DNA from: SURF-21 sp964529285
Lineage (GTDB): Bacteria > Actinomycetota > Geothermincolia > Geothermincolales > RBG-13-55-18
DNA: 64,000 nucleotides
Reading direction: 5' to 3'
Assembly: GCA_964529285.1 (NCBI GenBank)
Contig: CAZGWK010000014.1
Location: 4,738 to 68,737 of the forward strand
Under the pieces are notes generated by a model. It was not told where the DNA came from. It saw nothing but the letters and a program-made list of their open reading frames with translations, and searched no databases. The translations under genes were made by a program, and so were the position numbers. Below, piece after piece: positions 50,884 through 58,602 of this stretch (its first letter is position 1; every line of letters starts with the position of its first letter).

Positions 50884-53800
50884 ATGGATCTCAAGGACGC
50901 GGTCGATCTCTATCGAGATGTCCTGCAACGGTATTCACAGGGATTTTCCCTCGAGGAAGTCCTGGGGGGCGTCGCCGGGGCGCTGGGAGGAGAATGCGCG
51001 GTACTCTTCATCCGCAACGAAATGTCCTCGTTCCTCGAGCCACGGCTTGCATGCAACATGGACGAGGAGGACAGAAAACGCATAAGCGAGCGGCTCCTGC
51101 CCCTGGAATGGGTCGCCCGGCAGCCCGCCCGCCGCTACATCGTAGTTGACAGGTCCAAGCTCTCTGAGCTCGGATTGGAGCATATCTGCGGCAGGCCGTC
51201 GGACATGGTGCTGCTCTTTCCCGTAAGGAGTCATGCGCACCTGCGGGCAGCACTTCTGGCGGTTATCCCGCGCGAGTCCTCCATCCCGGACCAGCAGTCC
51301 TACCGTGCCGCCGCTATAAGCGCGGTACTGGAGAGGATGATCGACCTCTTTGCCTTCGATGAGAAAGCGAGCGGCAGCGAGGAGGAAAACGAGACTTCAT
51401 CGGTGGAGTTGGGCATCCTTTCCAGCTACCTCATGGGTAAGGCGGACCATGCCCGGGCCGCTTCTCTCTCCCTCGACCTGCTCATCAAGTTGCTGAACGT
51501 AGATGGGGGCACGGTGCACCGCGTAAGCGGCGTTCCCGGCGAACAGCAGGCCACCCTGGTGGCATCCAGGGGATGGGGCGGTATGCCGGAGATAATAGAC
51601 CATCTGTTCGAGAACAAGCTCATCGATGTCCTGCAGGCCATGCGGCAGGCCCAGGAAGTGGACTTCAGCCTGGATGCGGGGCGCATAGCCGAATACTTCC
51701 CGGGGGTGAAGCCGTTTTTCCATGCCAACCAGGTCAAGTCCTTTCTCCTCACGCCCATATTCCATGAGGACAGGCTGGTAGGCCTGCTAACCCTTTTCGG
51801 GAAAGCCTATACGGCCATGGGGCCCAGGGATATGGAGCTGCTGGTCCAGCTCTCCTATCGCCTCGGTTCGCTCTTTTCCGGAGCGGAGTCGGGAGCTCGC
51901 CCCATGAGGGGAGAGTCCGCCGACCTTGAGTTCCCAGCCATGATCGAGGACCTTACCCGCATCTCCAACGGGGCGCTGAACGTCGAAGATTTCCTTTCCA
52001 CGGCCCTGCGATCGGTATCGGTCGAGCTGGGCGCGAACATGTCCTTCGCGTATTTTGGAGAGGATCTGTCTTCCGAGCGGAGCTTCCTTTGGTTCGCCGA
52101 CTCGGTTTACGGTGGTGAAAGCGTATTCAGGAGTACGCCCGGGTTGGAGCGCATGATTTCCCACCTGCAGCGCATGGCGGTGGTCAAGCCGGACAACCCG
52201 GCCATGAAGGAGCTTCCCGCGGCGGGGCAGGCCGCCGCCGAGAACCTCGTACTGCTGCTGGTTCCGGCCAGGGAGAGGAACGTGTTCCTGCTGACCGGTT
52301 ATTATTTTCCCGCACAGAGGAGGTTGACGAAGGCCGAGATAGATTCGCTGCAACCCTTGACGGCCGTCCTGCTCAGTCTGGCCAGGGGATTGAACGAAAG
52401 GTCGCAGGCCGAGGGATATCGCCGTTCGCTGGAGATGTTGACCGAGATCGAGGGAGAGCTGACGGCGTGCGAGAATCCCGAGCGCGTCCTGCGTATCCTG
52501 GCCAGGGGAGGGAGAGAACTGCTGGACTGCGATCGCAGCGCGATAGTGGTCGTTGACGATAAGGCCGGTACGTTCGAAGGAGCCGTTGAGACTGCGGAAG
52601 GTTCCGAGACGGCCGACCTCAACCTCATGGCAGGCCGGGAGATTGCGGAGGTCATGGAGAGAGGCCACGCGCTCTACGGCAGGGAACCCCGGGAAGAGGC
52701 GGAAGAGACGGAAGAGGACCAGGCCGTGCCGGGGGCAGGCCGCTCCTTTATCGCGGTCCCCCTTAGCGGAAGAAAAGGAAGGCTGGGGGCGCTGGTTTTC
52801 GAGAAGTTCGGCCGCGACGGCCTCTTTGGTGAGTTCCACCGCAGGCTGGCCCATTTCCTGGCCGGGCAGGCCGTTTCCGTCCTCGAGACCTACATGGAGG
52901 GCGCGAGGTTTGAAGCGGCTGCGGACGAGAACAGGGTACTGCTGCGCATATCGCGCCGCCTTTCGTCGGCACTAACCCTGGAGGAGCTCTGCGGCGGACT
53001 CTACAAGGAACTCGACGCGACCATCGGGGCGGACCTCATGCTCCTCTCCTTCTACGGGAAGGCAGGCATCAGAAGACTGGCGTGGCTTAAGGGCGAGGAG
53101 GACGATGCCGGATGCTACGAAGAACTGCTCGAGGCACAAGGTCCCCTGATGATGGCCCTTTCCCGCGCCGGAAAACTGGTACGCAATAACATCAATACTT
53201 TCCTGCGCGGACCGGGGGAGGACGAACTGGCGATGAAGAGCATCCGTTCTTACATGGCCATAGCCTTGCAGGGAGAGGATATGAAGGGAGTGATGCTTGT
53301 CGGCAGCTCCCGTGGCGGTGCCTTCAGCGAGCGCGAGGTGGCACTCGTCGAAAGGACGGCCGGCCTTCTGGGCACTTTCGCCGTTGCGCCGATGCGCCAT
53401 GACTCGCTGCAGGGACGTATCCGTCTCCTGGAGGAGATGTGCCGCTCGGAGGAGGAGAAAGTCAAGAGCAAGACCGACCTCATCAACATGGCGGCACACG
53501 AGATCCGCCACCCGTTGACCTTGATCATGGGATTCTCGGAAGTGCTCAGAGATTACGGCGATACCCTGGACGCGGTGGAGAGCCACGAGGTGGCGGGAAA
53601 GCTGGGCAAGGCAGCTGACAGGCTGCGCCGCAGCGTGGTGAACATGATGGAGGTATCGCACCTGGAGTCGGGAAAACTCGCTTTGAACGCGGAGGAAGTC
53701 GACTTGAACGCACTCCTCGGAAGCCTGGTGGATGAGCTGCAGGCCCGATCCGTGGAACACGCCGTCGAAGTCGATGTGGACGAGGGCGCGGAGAGGATAG

Positions 53801-54192
53801 TCGCGGACCGGGACAAGCTGGAGATAATACTCTTCAACCTCATGGACAACGCAGCGAAGTATTCACCCCCCGGAAGCAGGATAGAGGTGTTTGCCAGGCG
53901 TTCTGGAAGGGAGGCACTCATCGCTGTGCGCGATCATGGGCAGGGGATGAGCGAGGAGAGCGTCAATTTCATCTTTCAACCCTTCCGGCAGGGGGAGGGC
54001 AGGGAGTTCGGCACTATGAAAGGTATGGGATTGGGCCTGTATATCGTCAACCGCCTGGTCGAAGCTCATGGCGGGCGCATCGAGGTAAGGAGCGAGCATG
54101 CCAGAGGCTCCACCTTTACCGCGCATATACCCCAGCCCGATACGGGGCAGGAGGCGGGCACTACCGAACGCCCTGACGCAATGCGTGCTTGA
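50884..54192 (+). CDS. Multi-GAF sensor histidine kinase
   Basis: 1102 residues, soluble (no transmembrane helix). Four or five GAF-like domains fill residues 15-845. The dimerisation domain has 'NMAAHEIRHPLTLIMGFSE' (His872); the ATPase domain has N-box 'LFNLMDNAAKYSPPGS', G1 'VRDHGQGMS' and G2 'MKGMGLGLYIVNRLVEAHGG'. The ATG at 50884 is chosen since the frame upstream to 50740 is AT-rich at third positions, although GGAAGG precedes the GTG at 50740. No response regulator is adjacent. The GAF stack suggests sensing of a small ligand or redox state. Confidence 0.92.
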   Translation: MDLKDAVDLYRDVLQRYSQGFSLEEVLGGVAGALGGECAVLFIRNEMSSFLEPRLACNMDEEDRKRISERLLPLEWVARQPARRYIVVDRSKLSELGLEHICGRPSDMVLLFPVRSHAHLRAALLAVIPRESSIPDQQSYRAAAISAVLERMIDLFAFDEKASGSEEENETSSVELGILSSYLMGKADHARAASLSLDLLIKLLNVDGGTVHRVSGVPGEQQATLVASRGWGGMPEIIDHLFENKLIDVLQAMRQAQEVDFSLDAGRIAEYFPGVKPFFHANQVKSFLLTPIFHEDRLVGLLTLFGKAYTAMGPRDMELLVQLSYRLGSLFSGAESGARPMRGESADLEFPAMIEDLTRISNGALNVEDFLSTALRSVSVELGANMSFAYFGEDLSSERSFLWFADSVYGGESVFRSTPGLERMISHLQRMAVVKPDNPAMKELPAAGQAAAENLVLLLVPARERNVFLLTGYYFPAQRRLTKAEIDSLQPLTAVLLSLARGLNERSQAEGYRRSLEMLTEIEGELTACENPERVLRILARGGRELLDCDRSAIVVVDDKAGTFEGAVETAEGSETADLNLMAGREIAEVMERGHALYGREPREEAEETEEDQAVPGAGRSFIAVPLSGRKGRLGALVFEKFGRDGLFGEFHRRLAHFLAGQAVSVLETYMEGARFEAAADENRVLLRISRRLSSALTLEELCGGLYKELDATIGADLMLLSFYGKAGIRRLAWLKGEEDDAGCYEELLEAQGPLMMALSRAGKLVRNNINTFLRGPGEDELAMKSIRSYMAIALQGEDMKGVMLVGSSRGGAFSEREVALVERTAGLLGTFAVAPMRHDSLQGRIRLLEEMCRSEEEKVKSKTDLINMAAHEIRHPLTLIMGFSEVLRDYGDTLDAVESHEVAGKLGKAADRLRRSVVNMMEVSHLESGKLALNAEEVDLNALLGSLVDELQARSVEHAVEVDVDEGAERIVADRDKLEIILFNLMDNAAKYSPPGSRIEVFARRSGREALIAVRDHGQGMSEESVNFIFQPFRQGEGREFGTMKGMGLGLYIVNRLVEAHGGRIEVRSEHARGSTFTAHIPQPDTGQEAGTTERPDAMRA

Positions 54193-54238
54193 GTGCTTTG
54201 AATATACCCGGTAACCGGCTGAGGCTGGGGGAGCTGAT

Positions 54239-55135
54239 TTGAGAATCGCCTACACCAGTGATCTGCATGTGGACATATCTCAGCGCAACTGGGAACTCGT
54301 TCCCTATCTCGCCGAGGTCCTGAAGATCATCGATCCCGATGTGTTCGTCATCGCGGGAGACGTCAGCCCGGAACTCGGGGACCTGGAATACGCATTGGAC
54401 TGCTTTGCTAAGCTGCAATGCCTCAAGCTCTTCGTCCCGGGCAACCAGGATATCTGGGTCCTCTCGGAGGAGATGCAGGAGAAGGGGCACGATTCATACG
54501 AGAAGTATTACTTCTATTTGCCCGAGGTATGCCGGCGAAATGGGTTCATCCCCCTGTGGATGGAGCCGGTGACCTGCGGCGGCGTAGGATTCGTGGGAAG
54601 CATAGGCTGGTACGATCATACCGTATCGGGTGCGGACTCGGCTGCCTTCCCCCGCGAATCCCATTACCTGCTGGACAACGTGTGGAACGACATGCGCTGG
54701 GCCTGCTGGAGTGATATCTCCATGATGATGGAAGGAAAACTCTGGCCTGCCAGGAGGCCCGATACCGAGGTAGCCCGCGAGTTCAACCTGCGCCTGGACC
54801 AGGACATCGAGGCTTTCTGCCGCGACCCGTTCGTAAGCGAGGTCGTGGTAGTCACGCATTATCCTCCGTTCACCGCGCTCTCGCTGGAGGGTGTGCCCTT
54901 CCCCGGCTCGCGCGACACGGCGGGCATCCTTTTCTCCCACGAAAAGGTGATCATCTCCATATCCGGTCATATACACGACAAGAGGGACCTGCTGGTAAGG
55001 GACATCAGGGCGGTACGCTGCCCCGTGGGATACCTCAAGTGGGAGCAGCGTAAGTACCAGGACATGGTAAAGGATTGCCTGGAGGTCATCCATCTCATCG
55101 ACCACGAGGATTTTCTCCCGCAAGGCCAGTCATAG
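54239..55135 (+). CDS. Calcineurin-like metallophosphoesterase
   Basis: 298 residues with the dinuclear metal motifs 'YTSDLHVDIS' (DxH), 'FVIAGDVSPELGD' (GDxx), 'FVPGNQDIW' (GNxD in place of GNHD/E, with Gln replacing His), 'VVTHYPPF' and 'SGHIHDK' (GHxH). The Gln substitution is unusual for a catalytic enzyme. TTG start with GGGGGAG upstream, 46 bp after the histidine kinase, so probably co-transcribed. It may hydrolyse a nucleotide or phosphoester signal. Confidence 0.85.
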   Translation: MRIAYTSDLHVDISQRNWELVPYLAEVLKIIDPDVFVIAGDVSPELGDLEYALDCFAKLQCLKLFVPGNQDIWVLSEEMQEKGHDSYEKYYFYLPEVCRRNGFIPLWMEPVTCGGVGFVGSIGWYDHTVSGADSAAFPRESHYLLDNVWNDMRWACWSDISMMMEGKLWPARRPDTEVAREFNLRLDQDIEAFCRDPFVSEVVVVTHYPPFTALSLEGVPFPGSRDTAGILFSHEKVIISISGHIHDKRDLLVRDIRAVRCPVGYLKWEQRKYQDMVKDCLEVIHLIDHEDFLPQGQS

Positions 55136-55483
55136 ATGTGACTAAAGGAAGGCGCCGGCGGGCATTTTTTTCGTCTCAGCCGCGTTCGATGCATTATGAG
55201 TACGGATTCCTTCGAGCCCTCGCTTGCGCTTGCCGGCAAGCCATTGCATGCCGCAGGAATATCTGTAAAGGTTATAGAAATATGCTTACAGGCTGGTGTT
55301 ATGTGAGTCGGCGAGCGGTATTTGGGGTTACGGGTGAAAGTTCCATACGAAGGGGAACAATATGCGGGCAGTCTTTTAAAGGAGGTGAAGAGGCCGAGCC
55401 GTTCCCGTGTCGAGGCGGACGCAAGCGCCGCTAAGGAAGCTGCAAGTCATGCAGCGTAATGGAACCGTGTTCAAGGAGGTCAC
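55136..55483. other. 348-bp intergenic region
   Basis: No supported gene. It contains a full Shine-Dalgarno match AAAGGAGGTGA (55378-55388) with no start codon at useful distance, and a small GCTGC/GCAGC hairpin (55439-55455) ahead of the HdeD-like gene. No known riboswitch motif was recognised. Confidence 0.4.
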
Positions 55484-56041
55484 ATGGAAGTAGATATCTT
55501 ACGCAGCAGCTGGTGGTCGTACGTGCTGAGGGGCGTCGTGGCGCTGGTATTCGGCATCCTGTTTCTCGCCTATCCCGGGGCGACACTCAGGACCTTTGCG
55601 GTCCTGCTGGGTGTTCTCCTGATCCTGGACGGGGTTATCAGCTTAATACGCTCCTTAGTCTTTATCTGGCGCAAGGAGGCATTCGGCTGGACGCTGGTCT
55701 GGGGCCTGGTCGGCCTGCTTATCGGGCTGATACTCATTAATCGTACGTTCGAGGTGATCGGCTTCGTGGCCATACTCGTCGGCATCTGGGTGATAATCAT
55801 GGGCGTTGCCGAGATAGCCGTCGCCTTCGACATGCCGCCGGAATCAGGAAGGGGCATTCTGGGAGTGTTCGGCCTGATATCCATCGGCTTCGGTATCGCG
55901 ATCCTCGCCTGGACGGCCGGAACCGTATATGCCCTCATGGTCCTCTTCGGGATCTACCTGCTGGTGGTCGCGGTGATGGATTTCATCATCGGCATCTACG
56001 TGGGGCGCATGCAGCACGAGGTCAAAGGGGAGATGGAGTAA
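55484..56041 (+). CDS. HdeD-family (DUF308) membrane protein
   Basis: 185 residues with six transmembrane helices in three repeats of the pattern 'GI…(Y/F)PG…(L/V)L(G/L)…(D/G)G(V/I)'. 'ARGVVALVFGILFLAYPGATL'-like first repeat is characteristic of DUF308/HdeD proteins, membrane proteins linked with acid stress in enterics but of unknown mechanism. The ATG follows AAGGAGGTCAC, a strong ribosome site. Monocistronic. Confidence 0.88.
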   Translation: MEVDILRSSWWSYVLRGVVALVFGILFLAYPGATLRTFAVLLGVLLILDGVISLIRSLVFIWRKEAFGWTLVWGLVGLLIGLILINRTFEVIGFVAILVGIWVIIMGVAEIAVAFDMPPESGRGILGVFGLISIGFGIAILAWTAGTVYALMVLFGIYLLVVAVMDFIIGIYVGRMQHEVKGEME

Positions 56042-56066
56042 GCATCCAGGGCAAGTTTTATGACTC

Positions 56067-56205
56067 CAGGGTCAGCCGTTCATATGATACTTACGGAGAA
56101 GGCTCTACCCGGCCGCCGTTTGGCGCGATTGATACATGTCATTTCAACGGCTGACCCTGTTCTCTCGCGAACACCTGGCACCACGTGTATTCTTAACGGC
56201 TGACC
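56067..56205. repeat. Inverted repeat family with AACGGCTGACC element
   Basis: CAGGGTCAGCCGTT (56067-56080) and AACGGCTGACCCTG (56146-56159) form a perfect 14-bp inverted repeat; a third AACGGCTGACC occurs at 56195-56205. Between them is TGGCACCACGTGTA-like sequence resembling the outer end of the A repeats. No gene is present. Confidence 0.65.
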
Positions 56206-56213
56206 ACAGGGGT

Positions 56214-56555
56214 CTACATACCGGAAGATGGGATGGTGCAGATGAAGCGCAGCAGTTGTTCGCCTGGGTTCCTGATCTGGTGCAGTTCCTCGCCCGGGAT
56301 GAAGATGGCGGTGCCCGGCCGCACGGCGGCGCTTCCTTCTTCCTGCACTATCTCTCCTTCCCCGGAGAGGATATATACCTCGTGTTCCCAGGGATGGCTG
56401 TGCAGGGGAGAATAGCCTCCCGGCGCGATCTCGAATACCCTCATGTAATAGGTGGGCGCTCCGTCTCCCTCGGATATAACCCTTCTGATGGTGACGCCCC
56501 TGGTCTCTCCTCCCGGGTTCTCTGCCGGGACATCGCTATAGTGTATGATTTTCAT
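56214..56555 (-). CDS. Cupin-domain protein
   Basis: About 113 residues forming one small cupin barrel: motif 1 'PLHSHPWEHEVYILSGEGEI' with two His and Glu metal ligands, and motif 2 'FIPGEELHQIRNPGEQ'. Such proteins are metal-binding sensors or small dioxygenase/isomerase enzymes. The ATG at 56555 sits six bases behind a TATAAT box at 56562-56567, so the message may be leaderless or use the GGGGC as a weak site; the frame is open to 56570. Substrate unknown. Confidence 0.85.
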   Translation of the reverse strand: MKIIHYSDVPAENPGGETRGVTIRRVISEGDGAPTYYMRVFEIAPGGYSPLHSHPWEHEVYILSGEGEIVQEEGSAAVRPGTAIFIPGEELHQIRNPGEQLLRFICTIPSSGM

Positions 56556-56573
56556 GCCCCAATTATACATGGT

Positions 56574-57152
56574 TCAGGAGCGTCGCCTGATCATGATCCC
56601 TCCGCACAGGATGAGGAGGGCGGAGAGTATAAAGACGAACACCCCCACGTGTGGGTAAGCGGTTATGGAGAGCCGCTCGCGGATGACCGATTCCACCAGC
56701 GGCCCTACCATGGGCAGGCTCCTCACAAAATCCAACAGCTGGCGGTAAAAACCCAGAAAGTCGAAGGCGTCATCGATGAGGCTTATGACGTATGCGGCGG
56801 AACCGGCGAGGAGTAAGGCCGCAGCGGCAATGGATATGGTTCCGGCCCGACGCCTCCACAGGAGGCCTGCCAGGCATACGGCCGCTACGGATATGAGCGC
56901 TGCTGCGAGCCAGGGGTTGTCCGTGAGCCTGAAGGTAAATATTCCCAGGTCAGCATCGGTCTCGAAAAGGATGGTCCTCCACGTGACATCCGCCCTTGCC
57001 CAGGGGAGAGCGGCCGCCGCCACGACGCACAGGACGCTCCCCGCCGCCACTATTGCCTCCCCCCATCCCCAGCGCGGGGATGGGGGGAGGTCCGCCAGCG
57101 GTGGCCGTTCGTCCCCGCTCGTCACACCTTGCACCAGCCGTCCTTTCCGCAA
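56574..57152 (-). CDS. Four-helix membrane protein, unknown
   Basis: 192 residues: a polar N terminus (1-30), helices around residues 33-52, 83-103 and 107-128, an amphipathic extracytoplasmic loop (135-165) and a last helix before 'IMIRRRS'. 'LPWARADVTWRT' after helix 1 is a pattern seen in several uncharacterised actinobacterial membrane proteins. No function can be assigned. The cupin gene follows 18 bases after its stop. Confidence 0.65.
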   Translation of the reverse strand: MRKGRLVQGVTSGDERPPLADLPPSPRWGWGEAIVAAGSVLCVVAAAALPWARADVTWRTILFETDADLGIFTFRLTDNPWLAAALISVAAVCLAGLLWRRRAGTISIAAAALLLAGSAAYVISLIDDAFDFLGFYRQLLDFVRSLPMVGPLVESVIRERLSITAYPHVGVFVFILSALLILCGGIMIRRRS

Positions 57153-57186
57153 TCTCGATTATCGTTTGAGGGAATTATAGGCCAAA

Positions 57187-57325
57187 ACATACCTGGGGTC
57201 AGCCCTCCATTTTCAACACTGAGGGTCAGGCCTCAACGTTATACATCCACTCGCTTGCATTACATACCTGGGGTCAGCCCTCCATTTTCAACACTGAGGG
57301 TCAGGCCTCAACGTTATACATCCAC
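57187..57325. repeat. Two direct 64-bp repeats (GGGGTCAG type)
   Basis: Identical 64-bp copies at 57187-57250 and 57262-57325, separated by 11 bp (75-bp period). Each contains CTGGGGTCAGCCCTCC and GAGGGTCAGGCCTC, partly self-complementary. A further fragment (GAGGTCAGGCCCC) lies at about 57335. The remainder of 57153-57497 has no supported gene. Confidence 0.85.
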
Positions 57326-57497
57326 ATTCTAAGAGGTCAGGCCCCATAACAGACACAACGTTGGCCTGGCCTGCTGAATGATTTATTCTTATTGTGACCA
57401 CGTTTCCGTCAAAAGGGACCACGCTATATGGAGGTAAGGGCAGGATGAAAGTATGCAGCAAGGGAAAAAAGAGGCCGGCTGCAAGGAGATGTAGCGC

Positions 57498-58496
57498 ATG
57501 AATCTCCTGGACCGGGTGGTGAGCCAGAACGAGCGCATGGTAGCGCCCATGGCCGGTTATCCCGGCGTGAGGCTTATGGGGCGTTCGGTGCGGGAAGCCT
57601 TGAACGATCCTGCCTTGCAGTTGCAGGCCCTGGAGAACCTGGAGGAGAGACTGCGGCCTGACATCGTCTTTACCCTGCTGGACCTGACAGTGGAAGCCGA
57701 GTCCATGGGGCTGGGCGTGGACTTCTCCGAAAGGATGCCCCCCAGCCTTGCCGAGCAGCGGCTGCCGAAGTTGGAGAGGTTTTACGAACTGGGCCTTCCC
57801 GATCCCGAAAAAACAGCGCGCATGCCCGTTTTTCTCGAAGTCGCCGAAGGCCTGGGCAAGGGCGAAGGCAGGTTGAGCGCCGCCTACGTTACGGGTTCAT
57901 TCACGCTGCTGGCGCAACTCATGGGCACGCAGGAGCTGATGGACGGCGTTAAGCTGGGAGACACCTTGACCGAACCTCTCGGGTTTACCACCTCGGTCAT
58001 CGGCGAATATGCTGCGGCACTGGCGGCGCGCGTTGATTTAGTCGTGGTCGTGGACCCCATGGCCGAAGCACTCCAGGTCGAGGAATACGGTCTGCTCTAC
58101 CGTCCTTACATGGACGGGCTGGCGGGGATAATCAGGTCCTCGGGCGCGATCTGCCTGCTTCACATTTGCGGTGACGTGACCCACCTGCTGAAAGAGTTGG
58201 CGCTCACCGGCGTCGAGGGCATCTGCTTCGACTCCAGGGTCAACCTGCCCCGCGAGATCGAGAGAGTGCCGGCCAACATAGTCGTATTCGGCAATATCGA
58301 CCCTAAGCGCATCATCCAGCGAGGCACGACGGAAGACGTGCGCTGGGAAGTGCGGCGCCTTCTGCGCCACATGCACGGTGTGCGCAACTTCGTCCTCTCG
58401 ACCGGATGCGACGTAGCGGCCGAGGCGCCGGTGCGCAACCTGGAGGCGATGATGGACGAGGCGCGAAACTGGAGGCCGCGCGGCAGCATTTTCTGA
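57498..58496 (+). CDS. MtaA-like cobamide methyltransferase (URO-D family)
   Basis: 332 residues of URO-D superfamily TIM barrel, with a zinc-site 'LLHICGDVTHLL' (HxC) and 'LSTGCDVAAEAP' (Cys), the arrangement of MtaA/MtbA/CmuA methylcobamide:CoM or folate methyltransferases. 'AYVTGSFTLLAQLMG' and 'VFGNIDPKRIIQRGT' are also family-typical. It would transfer methyl groups between a corrinoid protein and a thiol or pterin. No corrinoid protein gene is adjacent. ATG with a GGAGATGTAG site. Confidence 0.85.
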   Translation: MNLLDRVVSQNERMVAPMAGYPGVRLMGRSVREALNDPALQLQALENLEERLRPDIVFTLLDLTVEAESMGLGVDFSERMPPSLAEQRLPKLERFYELGLPDPEKTARMPVFLEVAEGLGKGEGRLSAAYVTGSFTLLAQLMGTQELMDGVKLGDTLTEPLGFTTSVIGEYAAALAARVDLVVVVDPMAEALQVEEYGLLYRPYMDGLAGIIRSSGAICLLHICGDVTHLLKELALTGVEGICFDSRVNLPREIERVPANIVVFGNIDPKRIIQRGTTEDVRWEVRRLLRHMHGVRNFVLSTGCDVAAEAPVRNLEAMMDEARNWRPRGSIF

Positions 58497-58602
58497 TCAC
58501 CGCTTCCCGCCCGTTTCAACCTGCTGGAACCACCGCTTTGCCGCTCACCCGATAAACGGATACCATAACAGCGTAAAAACGATCCTCTGGTGAGGAGGTC
58601 CC

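Noticed and set aside
55136..55483. A riboswitch ahead of the HdeD-like gene.
   Set aside because: No known aptamer core was recognised, and the visible hairpins are short.
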